Shown: positions 1 to 4,570, counted from the stretch's first letter. The stretch: DNA of 5,075 nt from an archaeon (GCA_030630425.1 DAOVNB010000062.1:1-5075), one strand, 5' to 3'. The notes: generated by a model not told the origin, from the letters alone. Made by a program: numbers and translations.

Positions 1-1
1 A

Positions 2-115
2 GCAGTTAAGCGAAATATTGATAGATTTCCTAATGATTTTATGTTTCAACTGTCTGAATTAGATTATAATATTTTAAAGTCACAAAATGTGACCTTAGAA
101 AACCTCAATGTTTAA
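2..115 (+). pseudogene. ORF6N-domain protein, 3' fragment, probably truncated
   Basis: The frame is open from the left edge and encodes 37 residues before TAA. It contains KRNIDRFPNDFMFQL followed by LKSQNVT, which is the hallmark core of the ORF6N domain, a DNA-binding domain found in phage antirepressor-like proteins (recognised from family knowledge). In the family the SQNVT segment normally continues into a further conserved stretch (roughly SSWGGRRYLPYAFTE). Here it diverges at once into LENLNV and stops. The stop codon lies inside the TTTAAATA box that begins the repeat at 111, so the C-terminal part seems to have been lost when the downstream repeat unit was joined. The upstream part lies outside the window, so a functional short form cannot be excluded. 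Confidence 0.8.
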
Positions 116-118
116 ATA
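111..118 (+). promoter_or_regulatory. Archaeal TATA box of copy A
   Basis: TTTAAATA is centred about 26 bases before the ATG at 141. This predicts transcription starting at or next to the start codon, giving a leaderless mRNA. The same box at the same 30-base start-to-ATG spacing precedes copies B and C. The box also contains the TAA stop of the ORF6N fragment. Confidence 0.7.
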
Positions 119-140
119 CGATTATTTCTAAATATTCATC

Positions 141-422
141 ATGGCATCTGCCCCCAATTGCAAGAAGAATTCTGAGCGCGCAAGAATGCGCCGCGCACAT
201 CACATCGAAGACAACAAAAAAGACGCCGAATGGAATAAAATTCTTGAAAATAACAAATATCCAAAATGTTTCGAACTAAAAGAAAAGATTTATGACAACT
301 GCCCTGAAAAACTGGATGATCCCGAAAACCCACCTTCTGAATGCAGAACCTACCCCCAATTTATCCCAACAAAAGACATGCGAAAAAAACACGCAATGGA
401 ATTGATGGCGCTTATGAATTGA
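141..422 (+). CDS. Small Cys-containing hypothetical protein, MASAPNC family (copy A)
   Basis: This gene encodes 93 residues, strongly charged and rich in Lys, Glu, Asp and Asn, with no signal peptide or membrane segment. I do not recognise the family. The N-terminus MASAPNC is followed by a basic stretch (ERARMRRAHH, residues 12-21), then PKCFELKEKIYDNCPEK with Cys43 and Cys54, a Pro/Asp-rich turn, and a helical Lys/Met-rich tail. The homologue at 4225 has a CRTCP motif (Cys68, Cys71). Here the second cysteine is Tyr (CRTYP), and the protein lacks the last two residues of copy C. A zinc or Fe-S site would be plausible for the four or five cysteines, but this is inference and copy A may have lost one ligand. 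The start is fixed by the TATA box and by conservation with copies B and C. Silent changes dominate between the two full copies, supporting a real protein. Confidence 0.8.
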   Translation: MASAPNCKKNSERARMRRAHHIEDNKKDAEWNKILENNKYPKCFELKEKIYDNCPEKLDDPENPPSECRTYPQFIPTKDMRKKHAMELMALMN

Positions 423-454
423 TTTGTTTCTATCGGCATGTAGGTCTAATTAGG

Positions 455-463
455 TATTTAAAA
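455..463 (+). promoter_or_regulatory. Predicted TATA box of the DinD-like gene
   Basis: TATTTAAAA is centred about 30 bases before the ATG at 489 and lies in the 66-base gap after the copy A gene. Its spacing supports a leaderless or near-leaderless transcript and so favours the start at 489 over the internal ATG at 537. Confidence 0.5.
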
Positions 464-488
464 GCAAAAAATAATTAACTTATTATGA

Positions 489-1379
489 ATGAAAATGATT
501 CGGCGAAACAATTATGATGAATGCGATTGGGATATAATGGAAAAACAAATTATTACAAGACTCACTAAAAACTTTGAAGATTATGCCCATGTAAAAGACG
601 GAATAGAATTTTGGTATGCACGAGATTTACAAAATCTTTTAGGTTATGAACAGTGGCGTAATTTTCAAAATATAATAGAGAAATCAAAAGAATCTTGTAA
701 AAATGTAGGAAACGCCATCACTGATCATTTTGTCGACGTCAGCAAAACGATAGATATGCCAAAAGGAGCAACAAAAGATATTGAAGATATCATGCTCACA
801 AGATACGCATGTTATCTTATTGCTCAAAATGGGGATCCTAGAAAAAATGAAATTGCATTTGCTCAGAGTTATTTTGCAATTCAAACCAGAAAACAAGAAT
901 TAATTGAAAAAAGAATTGCATTAAAAGAAAGATTTGATGCGAGAGAAAAATTAGTAAAATCTGAAACAGAACTTTCAAAATTGATTTATGAAAGAGGGGT
1001 AGATGATGGGGGTTTTTCAAGAATTAGAAGTAAAGGAGATAATGCTTTATTTGGCGGGTATGATACAAAACAAATGAAAACCAAACTAAAAATTCCACAA
1101 AATAGACCTATGGCTGATTTTCTTCCAACAGTTACAATTGCAGCTAAAAATTTTGCTACGGAAATAACAAATTTTAATGTTGAAAAGGATAATTTGCAAG
1201 GAGAACCTAAAATTACAAATGAACATGTAAAAAATAACCAACGAGTTAGAAAAGTTCTTTTAGATGATGATATTGTTCCTGAAGAATTACCTCCTGAAGA
1301 GGATATTAAAAAACTCGAAAGAAGAGTAAAAAATAATGAAAAAAAAATAGCTAAAGCATCAAAGCCCATTTTAAAATAA
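489..1379 (+). CDS. dinD: DinD-like protein (DNA damage-inducible protein D family, Bro-N-type N-terminus)
   Basis: The 296-residue product matches what I know of DinD along its whole length. Residues 40-59 ([20 protein letters not shown]) are the Bro-N-like start. They are followed by TDHF, the block [15 protein letters not shown] near 104-118, [11 protein letters not shown] near 127-138, a helical Lys/Glu-rich stretch, FGGYD, and a C-terminal RKVL...[14 protein letters not shown] segment. Known DinD proteins share the RYACYL.QNGDP, YFAIQTR and PEELP blocks. In E. coli the gene is LexA-regulated and the protein is reported to act on RecA filaments; whether that holds in this organism is unknown. 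The start at 489 follows from the TATA box at 455. Met17 (537) would give about 280 residues and is also plausible. An out-of-frame ATG at 485 overlaps the start. A/T-rich codon use and neighbouring phage-like ORF6N material suggest horizontal transfer. Confidence 0.88.
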   Translation: MKMIRRNNYDECDWDIMEKQIITRLTKNFEDYAHVKDGIEFWYARDLQNLLGYEQWRNFQNIIEKSKESCKNVGNAITDHFVDVSKTIDMPKGATKDIEDIMLTRYACYLIAQNGDPRKNEIAFAQSYFAIQTRKQELIEKRIALKERFDAREKLVKSETELSKLIYERGVDDGGFSRIRSKGDNALFGGYDTKQMKTKLKIPQNRPMADFLPTVTIAAKNFATEITNFNVEKDNLQGEPKITNEHVKNNQRVRKVLLDDDIVPEELPPEEDIKKLERRVKNNEKKIAKASKPILK

Positions 1380-1473
1380 TGCCAAAATTAAAGAAACAAT
1401 AATTCTAGATAGTCACAGTCTGTGAGATATTTAATGTCATGCACAAAAATATCCTTTCAAATATACATTTCCA

Positions 1474-1480
1474 TTTTTTT
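1474..1480 (+). terminator. Possible U-rich archaeal terminator after the DinD-like gene
   Basis: A run of seven T lies about 95 bases past the dinD stop codon. Archaeal RNA polymerase commonly terminates at U-rich tracts without a strong hairpin, so this is a candidate. The distance and the generally A/T-rich composition make it weak. Confidence 0.25.
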
Positions 1481-1563
1481 ATTATCCCAAATCCGAGCGT
1501 TTTTAAGTGTTTGCTTCGCGCTTTTAATTTGGTAGTACTTACTAGATATTACAAATAGAAAGA

Positions 1564-1570
1564 TTTTAAA
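1564..1570 (+). promoter_or_regulatory. Predicted TATA box of the methyltransferase gene
   Basis: TTTTAAA is centred 27 bases before the ATG at 1594, the spacing seen at the other genes of this window. It argues that translation begins at ATG 1594 (or 1597) rather than at the upstream in-frame TTG at 1573, which would lie between the box and the expected transcript start. Confidence 0.5.
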
Positions 1571-1593
1571 CATTGCCTATTGTTAAACTTGTC

Positions 1594-2238
1594 ATGATGT
1601 TTGATTCCGATACTAAGGCGCTTTACGAACAATTGCAGGGCACAGGACTTACCCGTCAAAAATTAAATGACCTTCGTGTCTATCTATCTTATATCGGCGA
1701 GAATGCGAGCATGTATCGCCCAATACCTTTTGAACAATTAGAATATCTGCTTCATTATTTGCTGATTGAATGCAAGATAGTCCCCGGCAATACAAAAATA
1801 TTGGATTTGGGTTCGGGCCACGGGTTTCCTCTCGCTGTTTTTTCAGCCGCGGGTTTCCATGCATATGGTGTTGATGATGATGAGGAGTTGGTTCGCGAGT
1901 CGGCTAGGGAGATAAAAAAGAAAGTGTCTGAAATTGATGGTTTGGCTCTTATCCATGAGCCACAGATAATCTGCGCGGATTATTATTCTGAAGATTTCCC
2001 TGATATGTCTTTTAAAGACGGGACAACACCTAAAGACATGGATGTATTTTTCTGTTATTTTTATGAGGAGAGTCCTTGGAAAAAACACGAGGAAGTAGTA
2101 TTGGCTTCTTTAACGTATGCAAAGACAGGCGCTATTTTTTTGGCAGAGCATTATAATTTTTCAGAGGATTTATTGCGGGAACATGGCTTTTCACCAATTG
2201 ACCCTGAAAGAAGCATCAGTTACCTAAAGAAGTGCTGA
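1594..2238 (+). CDS. SAM-dependent methyltransferase, class I (Rossmann-fold)
   Basis: The product has 214 residues. Motif I of class I methyltransferases is clear: KILDLGSGHG at residues 68-77, the glycine-rich SAM-binding loop after a beta strand. It is followed one strand later by YGVDDD (91-96), whose acidic residues would hold the ribose of SAM. DMDVFFCYFYEES in the second half fits the motif IV strand and active-site loop, and GAIFLAEH a later core strand. About 65 helical residues precede the core. The substrate cannot be read from the sequence: no NPPY motif or target-recognition domain is present, so a DNA-adenine or restriction-linked enzyme is unlikely, and small-molecule or protein substrates remain open. 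It is monocistronic, with its own promoter, and converges with the gene at 2259-2810, leaving 20 bases between stop codons. Confidence 0.85.
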   Translation: MMFDSDTKALYEQLQGTGLTRQKLNDLRVYLSYIGENASMYRPIPFEQLEYLLHYLLIECKIVPGNTKILDLGSGHGFPLAVFSAAGFHAYGVDDDEELVRESAREIKKKVSEIDGLALIHEPQIICADYYSEDFPDMSFKDGTTPKDMDVFFCYFYEESPWKKHEEVVLASLTYAKTGAIFLAEHYNFSEDLLREHGFSPIDPERSISYLKKC

Positions 2239-2258
2239 TTTTTAGGCAGATATGATTT

Positions 2259-2810
2259 TTACAATTCTAAAGGGTCAATCAATTCATTCGGCGGACTTAT
2301 AGGGGCGCGAGCAAGACCTCTTACAACAGCAGTCCATATAGCTGAGTTTATGTTTGCATTTTTAATGTGCAGTTCATAGAATTCTTTTGTTGCGGGAAAA
2401 TAAGCTTCTCTTGTTTTGGCTGCAACAAACCTGTTTTTTACATGAGGGTGCCATAAGTCTGTTTTGTTGAAAACTTCCCGTTCCATATACTCTAGCTGTT
2501 CTTCTTTATCCCAGCGGATAAATGGATTCATATCACCCCCGTGATATACGCCCCCTTTTGCTTCAGTCAAGACATCGATGAAAAATTCCATATCCCTTGC
2601 ATCATACCGGGATGCGACCTTTTTTGCGTATTCGTACGCGTCTTGTCCTAAGAGCTCTTCTTTTCGCTTTTTATCATGCAGACTAAGAACGCCCGTTATT
2701 GCTGTAAAAATAGCACGCCTTGGTGAGAGAAGCAAGCCGTCAGTTCCTTCAAGACCTGCTGCGATTTCGTATATATTGTTATATTTAGAATATGCTTCTT
2801 TTCGTGCCAT
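2259..2810 (-). CDS. Hypothetical protein, 183 residues, family not recognised
   Basis: The frame extends upstream to 2873, but I place the start at the ATG complementary to 2808-2810 (MARKEAYSKYNN) because a TATA-like box lies about 26 bases upstream of it. The protein is soluble-looking, mostly helical by composition, with no cysteine, signal peptide or membrane segment. Visible blocks include SPRRAIFTAITG, a Gly-rich KGGVYHGGDMNPF, WHPHVKNRFVAAKTRE and a C-terminal RGLARAPISPPNELIDP. The histidines and aspartate in YHGGD and HPH could be functional, but I assign no activity. The gene is transcribed towards the methyltransferase and away from the gene at 2988. Codon use is balanced and resembles the methyltransferase more than dinD, so it looks like a real gene. 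Confidence 0.7.
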   Translation of the reverse strand: MARKEAYSKYNNIYEIAAGLEGTDGLLLSPRRAIFTAITGVLSLHDKKRKEELLGQDAYEYAKKVASRYDARDMEFFIDVLTEAKGGVYHGGDMNPFIRWDKEEQLEYMEREVFNKTDLWHPHVKNRFVAAKTREAYFPATKEFYELHIKNANINSAIWTAVVRGLARAPISPPNELIDPLEL

Positions 2811-2831
2811 GATTGCTGTTTTGGTTAAATA

Positions 2832-2839
2832 CTTAAAAA
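2832..2839 (-). promoter_or_regulatory. Predicted TATA box of the minus-strand hypothetical gene
   Basis: Read on the minus strand the box is TTTTTAAG, centred about 26 bases before the ATG at 2810. A second A/T box (TATTTAA, 2825-2831) is only 18 bases from the start and fits less well. Confidence 0.4.
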
Positions 2840-2893
2840 TGTTTGTGATTTTCACCAAAGCTTGCTTCACCAATGCCTATTGGACGGATTTTA

Positions 2894-2905
2894 TGGTTTA
2901 AACCA
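2894..2905. promoter_or_regulatory. 12-base palindrome in the divergent promoter region
   Basis: TGGTTTAAACCA is a perfect 12-base palindrome in the 177-base gap between the divergent genes at 2810 and 2988, followed almost at once by CCGCGG. It could be an operator shared by both genes. Its core TTTAAA would also sit at the right distance to serve as a TATA box for the alternative in-frame ATG at 2925. Confidence 0.3.
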
Positions 2906-2951
2906 ACCGCGGCTAAGTTTAAATATGATTTATGGGGTTGAAACAATTACA

Positions 2952-2961
2952 TTTATAAATA
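2952..2961 (+). promoter_or_regulatory. Predicted TATA box for the gene at 2988
   Basis: TTTATAAATA is a good archaeal box, starting 36 bases before ATG 2988. It predicts a transcript start near 2982 and a leader of only a few bases. Another TTTAAATA lies at 2918-2925 but has no in-frame start codon 26 bases downstream. Confidence 0.5.
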
Positions 2962-2987
2962 TTGGTTGTCACTTATATGTAATTATA

Positions 2988-3431
2988 ATGGGTTTTTCTA
3001 TGATTGCAAAAGAAATATATTTTGAAAACGGCGAATTAAAAGAGCCTGTGCTTTTTAAAGAAGACATGCTTACGGTTATCGCAAAATATGGTTTAGATGT
3101 TGTTGATTCCACAAATTATGGGCGTTGCATTGAAAAAGGCCTTAATGAAGGCATATTTAGTGCAGAAGAATTGCTTCAAAAAGACGCAGAATATCAAGCA
3201 AGGATTCAAAAACCCATTCAAAATCATAATGTGCCCATAATTGAAAGAATAAAAACAGCAAAAAACATTACTGATGCATATAGGGAATCAACAGAAAATA
3301 TAGAACAATGTACAGGACTTAAGAGAGACCCGGAAACGCAATGTATAAATATAATGGAACTAATGTCTGTATTTGCTGAACTGGGAATTGATGCATTTCT
3401 TGTTAGGAAGTACGGCACACAGTTTAAATAA
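2988..3431 (+). CDS. Hypothetical protein, about 147 residues, family not recognised
   Basis: The frame is open from 2862, but the start is probably ATG 2988 (MGFSMIAKE) or ATG 3000, just after the box at 2952. Starting at 2925 would add a hydrophobic stretch (ITFINIGCHLYVIIMGF), which I think is A/T-rich leader rather than a real signal. The body is acidic and helical: EIYFENGELKEPVLF, then MLTVIAKYGLDVVDSTNYG, a Glu/Gln-rich middle, and ELMSVFAELGIDAFLVRKYG near the end. The two segments AKYGLDVVDSTNYG and AELGIDAFLVRKYG resemble each other, suggesting an internal duplicated helix-turn element. No function is assigned. The last three codons (CAG TTT AAA TAA) run into the TATA box of repeat copy B, so the natural C-terminus may have been replaced. 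Confidence 0.65.
   Translation: MGFSMIAKEIYFENGELKEPVLFKEDMLTVIAKYGLDVVDSTNYGRCIEKGLNEGIFSAEELLQKDAEYQARIQKPIQNHNVPIIERIKTAKNITDAYRESTENIEQCTGLKRDPETQCINIMELMSVFAELGIDAFLVRKYGTQFK
3423..3430 (+). promoter_or_regulatory. Archaeal TATA box of copy B
   Basis: TTTAAATA is identical in sequence and spacing to the boxes of copies A and C. It overlaps the stop codon of the preceding gene and may give a second, upstream transcript covering the HTH-nucleotidyltransferase gene. Confidence 0.6.
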
Positions 3432-3477
3432 AATCATTTCTAAATATTCATCATGGCATCTGCTCCCAACTGTAACA
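3423..3477 (+). repeat. Dispersed repeat unit, copy B (5' fragment only)
   Basis: The segment matches the first 55 bases of copies A and C: TTTAAATA box, TTCATC before the ATG, and the first eight codons MASAPNCN. Matching to copy C ends at AACA, after which copy B runs into unrelated sequence carrying the next gene's promoter. In the region after the box copy B is closer to A (ATTTC); in the coding part it is closer to C (GCTCCCAAC). Confidence 0.9.
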
Positions 3478-3485
3478 TGGCGTAG
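3453..3485 (+). pseudogene. Truncated MASAPNC gene, 10-codon mini-ORF
   Basis: The reading frame MASAPNCNMA ends at TAG. The first eight codons are those of the full MASAPNC gene and the rest is read-through into foreign sequence. Promoter and start codon are intact (box at 3423-3430, 30 bases to ATG), so transcription probably still starts here and would run into the gene at 3531. It is most simply a deletion or insertion relic; a leader-peptide role is possible but unsupported. Confidence 0.8.
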
Positions 3486-3497
3486 TTGACCGAAAAG

Positions 3498-3505
3498 TAT
3501 ATAAA
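3498..3505 (+). promoter_or_regulatory. TATA box of the HTH-nucleotidyltransferase gene
   Basis: TATATAAA is preceded by CGAAAAG, which fits a purine-rich BRE. It is centred about 29 bases before ATG 3531, so the transcript should be leaderless or nearly so. The box overlaps the left arm of the inverted repeat at 3500-3557. Confidence 0.65.
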
Positions 3506-3557
3506 CTTTAGTTGATAGGTATAAACTATTATGGATACAAATAAACTAAAGTTTACA
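3500..3557. promoter_or_regulatory. Candidate autoregulatory operator: inverted repeat and three phased ATAAACT motifs
   Basis: Arms at 3500-3516 and 3541-3557 pair at 15 of 17 positions, with a perfect 11-base core (AAACTTTAGTT against AACTAAAGTTT). The 24 bases between them include the start codon. In addition ATAAACT occurs at 3501, 3521 and 3541, exactly 20 bases apart, close to two DNA turns. The elements cover the TATA box, the predicted transcript start and codons 4-9. A protein bound here would block both TBP and initiation. The gene's own winged-HTH product is the obvious candidate, by inference. A hairpin in the DNA or a longer mRNA is an alternative. Confidence 0.5.
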
Positions 3558-4076
3558 CGATTGCAGAATGATATCTTCAGGCTATTATGCATTAAAGCAG
3601 GCACAAGCTTAAACCAGAGAGGCATTGCAAGGCATCTTGGAGTTTCACCAACAGCAGTTTCTAAGGCCATTAAAGATTTAGAAAAAGAACAATTGGCAAA
3701 AATAGAAAAAAGCCCGACAATGAATCTTGTGTCAATTAGCCTTAACCGCGATAATCCAAGGGCAGTTGCGCTTAAAAGGGTTGAGAACATAAAACAGGTG
3801 TATGACTCAGGTATTCTTGAATACCTTGAAGGTAAATTTCCGGGAGCCACAATAATTCTTTTTGGAAGCTACTCCACCGGCGAAGACACAATTAATTCAG
3901 ACATTGATCTTGCTGTTATCGGTTCAAAAGAAAAAGAGACAGAGTTAACTAAATTTGACAAGATTTTTGAGCGGACGGTTTTTATCCATTATTATAACAG
4001 CCTTAAGGATGTAAACAAAAACCTACGGTCTGGCATTCTTAACGGCATCACATTACAGGGGTCTGTGGAACTATGA
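3531..4076 (+). CDS. Winged-HTH plus MNT-type nucleotidyltransferase protein
   Basis: The product has 181 residues in two domains. Residues 10-70 form a winged helix-turn-helix: NQRGIARHLGVSPTAVSKAIKDLEKE (28-53) is a typical helix-turn-recognition helix pair, followed by a wing (LAKIEKSP...LVSISL). Residues 105-175 form a minimal nucleotidyltransferase: strand TIILFGSYSTGE (107-118) with the GS motif at 112-113, then SDIDLAVIG with Asp124 and Asp126 as the metal-binding pair. The third acidic residue usual in active polymerase-beta-fold enzymes is not evident in the later strand TVFIHYYN, where only His153 and Tyr residues stand, so activity may be altered. MNT proteins commonly pair with HEPN partners as toxin-antitoxin modules. 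Here the stop overlaps a new ATG (ATGA), but that partner gene is cut after 12 codons. Function in regulation is inferred from the HTH and the repeats at its start. Confidence 0.88.
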   Translation: MDTNKLKFTRLQNDIFRLLCIKAGTSLNQRGIARHLGVSPTAVSKAIKDLEKEQLAKIEKSPTMNLVSISLNRDNPRAVALKRVENIKQVYDSGILEYLEGKFPGATIILFGSYSTGEDTINSDIDLAVIGSKEKETELTKFDKIFERTVFIHYYNSLKDVNKNLRSGILNGITLQGSVEL

Positions 4077-4111
4077 GGGATTTAAAAGAAATTGTTGTCT
4101 CTTCGGTTTAA
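4073..4111 (+). pseudogene. Stump of a translationally coupled downstream gene (12 codons)
   Basis: The ATG overlaps the nucleotidyltransferase stop as ATGA, the standard arrangement for a coupled second gene in a two-gene operon. It reads MRDLKEIVVSSV and then TAA. The frame is far too short for any known partner, and sequence from 4112 to the repeat at 4195 shows no continuation in another frame that I can support. I read it as the beginning of a lost partner, perhaps a HEPN-type or small helical protein, removed when copy C and its left flank were joined. An accidental ATG remains possible. Confidence 0.45.
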
Positions 4112-4194
4112 TAAATGTTAAATTTTTTAAAGAATTTGCGTCAAGGCTTGCTTCGCGGGCGTTATTGCACGAATTTTCACCAACTTCATTTATG

Positions 4195-4202
4195 TTTAAA
4201 TA
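4195..4202 (+). promoter_or_regulatory. Archaeal TATA box of copy C
   Basis: TTTAAATA starts 30 bases before ATG 4225, identical to copies A and B in sequence and spacing. The region right after it (AAATCGCGCT) is the most divergent part of the promoter among the copies. Confidence 0.7.
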
Positions 4203-4224
4203 AAATCGCGCTTAAATATTCATC

Positions 4225-4512
4225 ATGGCATCTGCTCCCAACTGCAACAAGAATAGTGAGCGCGCAAGAATGCGCCGCGCGCATCATATTGAGGACAACA
4301 AAAAAGACGCCGAATGGAACAAAATTCTTGATAATAACAAATACCCAAAATGTTTCGAACTAAAAGAAAAAATTTATGACAACTGCCCTGAAAAGCTGGA
4401 TGATCCCGAAAACCCGCCTTCTGAATGCAGAACCTGCCCCCAATTTATCCCAACAAAAGACATGCGAAAAAAACACGCAATGGAATTGATGGCTCTGATG
4501 AAGAAGTCTTGA
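4225..4512 (+). CDS. Small Cys-containing hypothetical protein, MASAPNC family (copy C)
   Basis: The 95-residue product is the fuller version of the protein at 141-422. It differs from copy A at residues 8 (Asn for Lys), 36 (Asp for Glu) and 71 (Cys for Tyr) and has a longer C-terminus, KKS. Cysteines stand at 7, 43, 54, 68 and 71, the last two as a CxxC (CRTCP), so a metal-binding knuckle with Cys43 or Cys54 is plausible but unproven. The N-terminal third is basic (RARMRRAHH), which could contact nucleic acid; the rest is Lys/Glu-rich and helical, without membrane segments. Because copy C keeps the full cysteine set, it is the better reference for the family. The start is set by the leaderless promoter and by identity with the starts of copies A and B. 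Confidence 0.82.
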   Translation: MASAPNCNKNSERARMRRAHHIEDNKKDAEWNKILDNNKYPKCFELKEKIYDNCPEKLDDPENPPSECRTCPQFIPTKDMRKKHAMELMALMKKS

Positions 4513-4560
4513 TTTTATAAAACCCCAAAATAAGATAGATATATAACAATTTCCTGCTTA

Positions 4561-4570
4561 TTTTTAAGTA
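4561..4570 (+). promoter_or_regulatory. Predicted TATA box of the right-edge gene
   Basis: TTTTTAAGTA is centred about 28 bases before ATG 4593. A GGTG six bases before the ATG could additionally act as a weak ribosome-binding site. A second A/T box (ATATATAA, around 4540) lies further upstream. Confidence 0.45.

Larger units (their letters stand above)
111..425 (+). repeat. Dispersed repeat unit, copy A (promoter plus complete MASAPNC gene)
   Basis: This is the first of three copies of a unit that begins at TTTAAATA. Similarity to copy C (4195-4515) covers the promoter, the whole coding sequence and ends at about TTGATTT just past the stop codon. Similarity to copy B (3423-3477) covers only the first 55 or so bases. 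Sequence left of TTTAAATA is unrelated among the three copies, so the left boundary is sharp. Copy A has CGATTATTTC after the box where copy B has AAATCATTTC and copy C has AAATCGCGCT. Confidence 0.85.
1380..1593. other. Non-coding gap between DinD-like gene and methyltransferase
   Basis: I find no convincing open frame in these 214 bases on either strand. The gap holds a perfect small inverted repeat (TCACAG, T, CTGTGA) at 1413-1425, a run of seven T at 1474-1480 that could end the dinD transcript, and the methyltransferase promoter at its right end. The small inverted repeat could be a protein-binding site or chance. Confidence 0.5.
4195..4515 (+). repeat. Dispersed repeat unit, copy C (promoter plus complete MASAPNC gene)
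   Basis: This is the third copy of the unit, again beginning sharply at TTTAAATA. It is colinear with copy A to just past the stop codon, with 18 substitutions by my hand count in the coding part and a six-base in-frame length difference at the 3' end. The 83 bases to its left (4112-4194) hold no gene that I can see. Confidence 0.85.

Noticed and set aside
986..1369. 127-codon open frame on the minus strand inside the DinD-like gene
   Set aside because: It lies wholly within a well-supported gene, its product is a low-complexity Ser/Phe/Leu run, and it has no promoter of its own.
1573..1593. TTG start at 1573 for the methyltransferase
   Set aside because: It would place the start codon before the transcript start predicted by the box at 1564-1570; ATG 1594 fits that spacing.
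2578..2901. 107-codon plus-strand frame opposite the minus-strand hypothetical gene
   Set aside because: The product is Ser/Ala/Arg-rich without recognisable structure, whereas the minus strand has a promoter-matched start and balanced composition.
3440..3850. 136-codon minus-strand frame across the HTH-nucleotidyltransferase start
   Set aside because: It is antisense to a clearly recognised two-domain protein and to repeat copy B, with no matching motifs.
1511..4157. Ten-base repeat TTGCTTCGCG at 1511 and 4148, and nine-base TGCCTATTG at 1574 and 2874
   Set aside because: Matches of this length are expected by chance in five kilobases, and the flanks do not align.
111..4250. The three repeats as a CRISPR array
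   Set aside because: The copies are thousands or hundreds of bases apart, include coding sequence, and are separated by genes, not spacers.
4115..4363. 82-codon plus-strand frame running into copy C
   Set aside because: It is out of frame with the conserved MASAPNC gene; substitution patterns between copies A and C favour the other frame.
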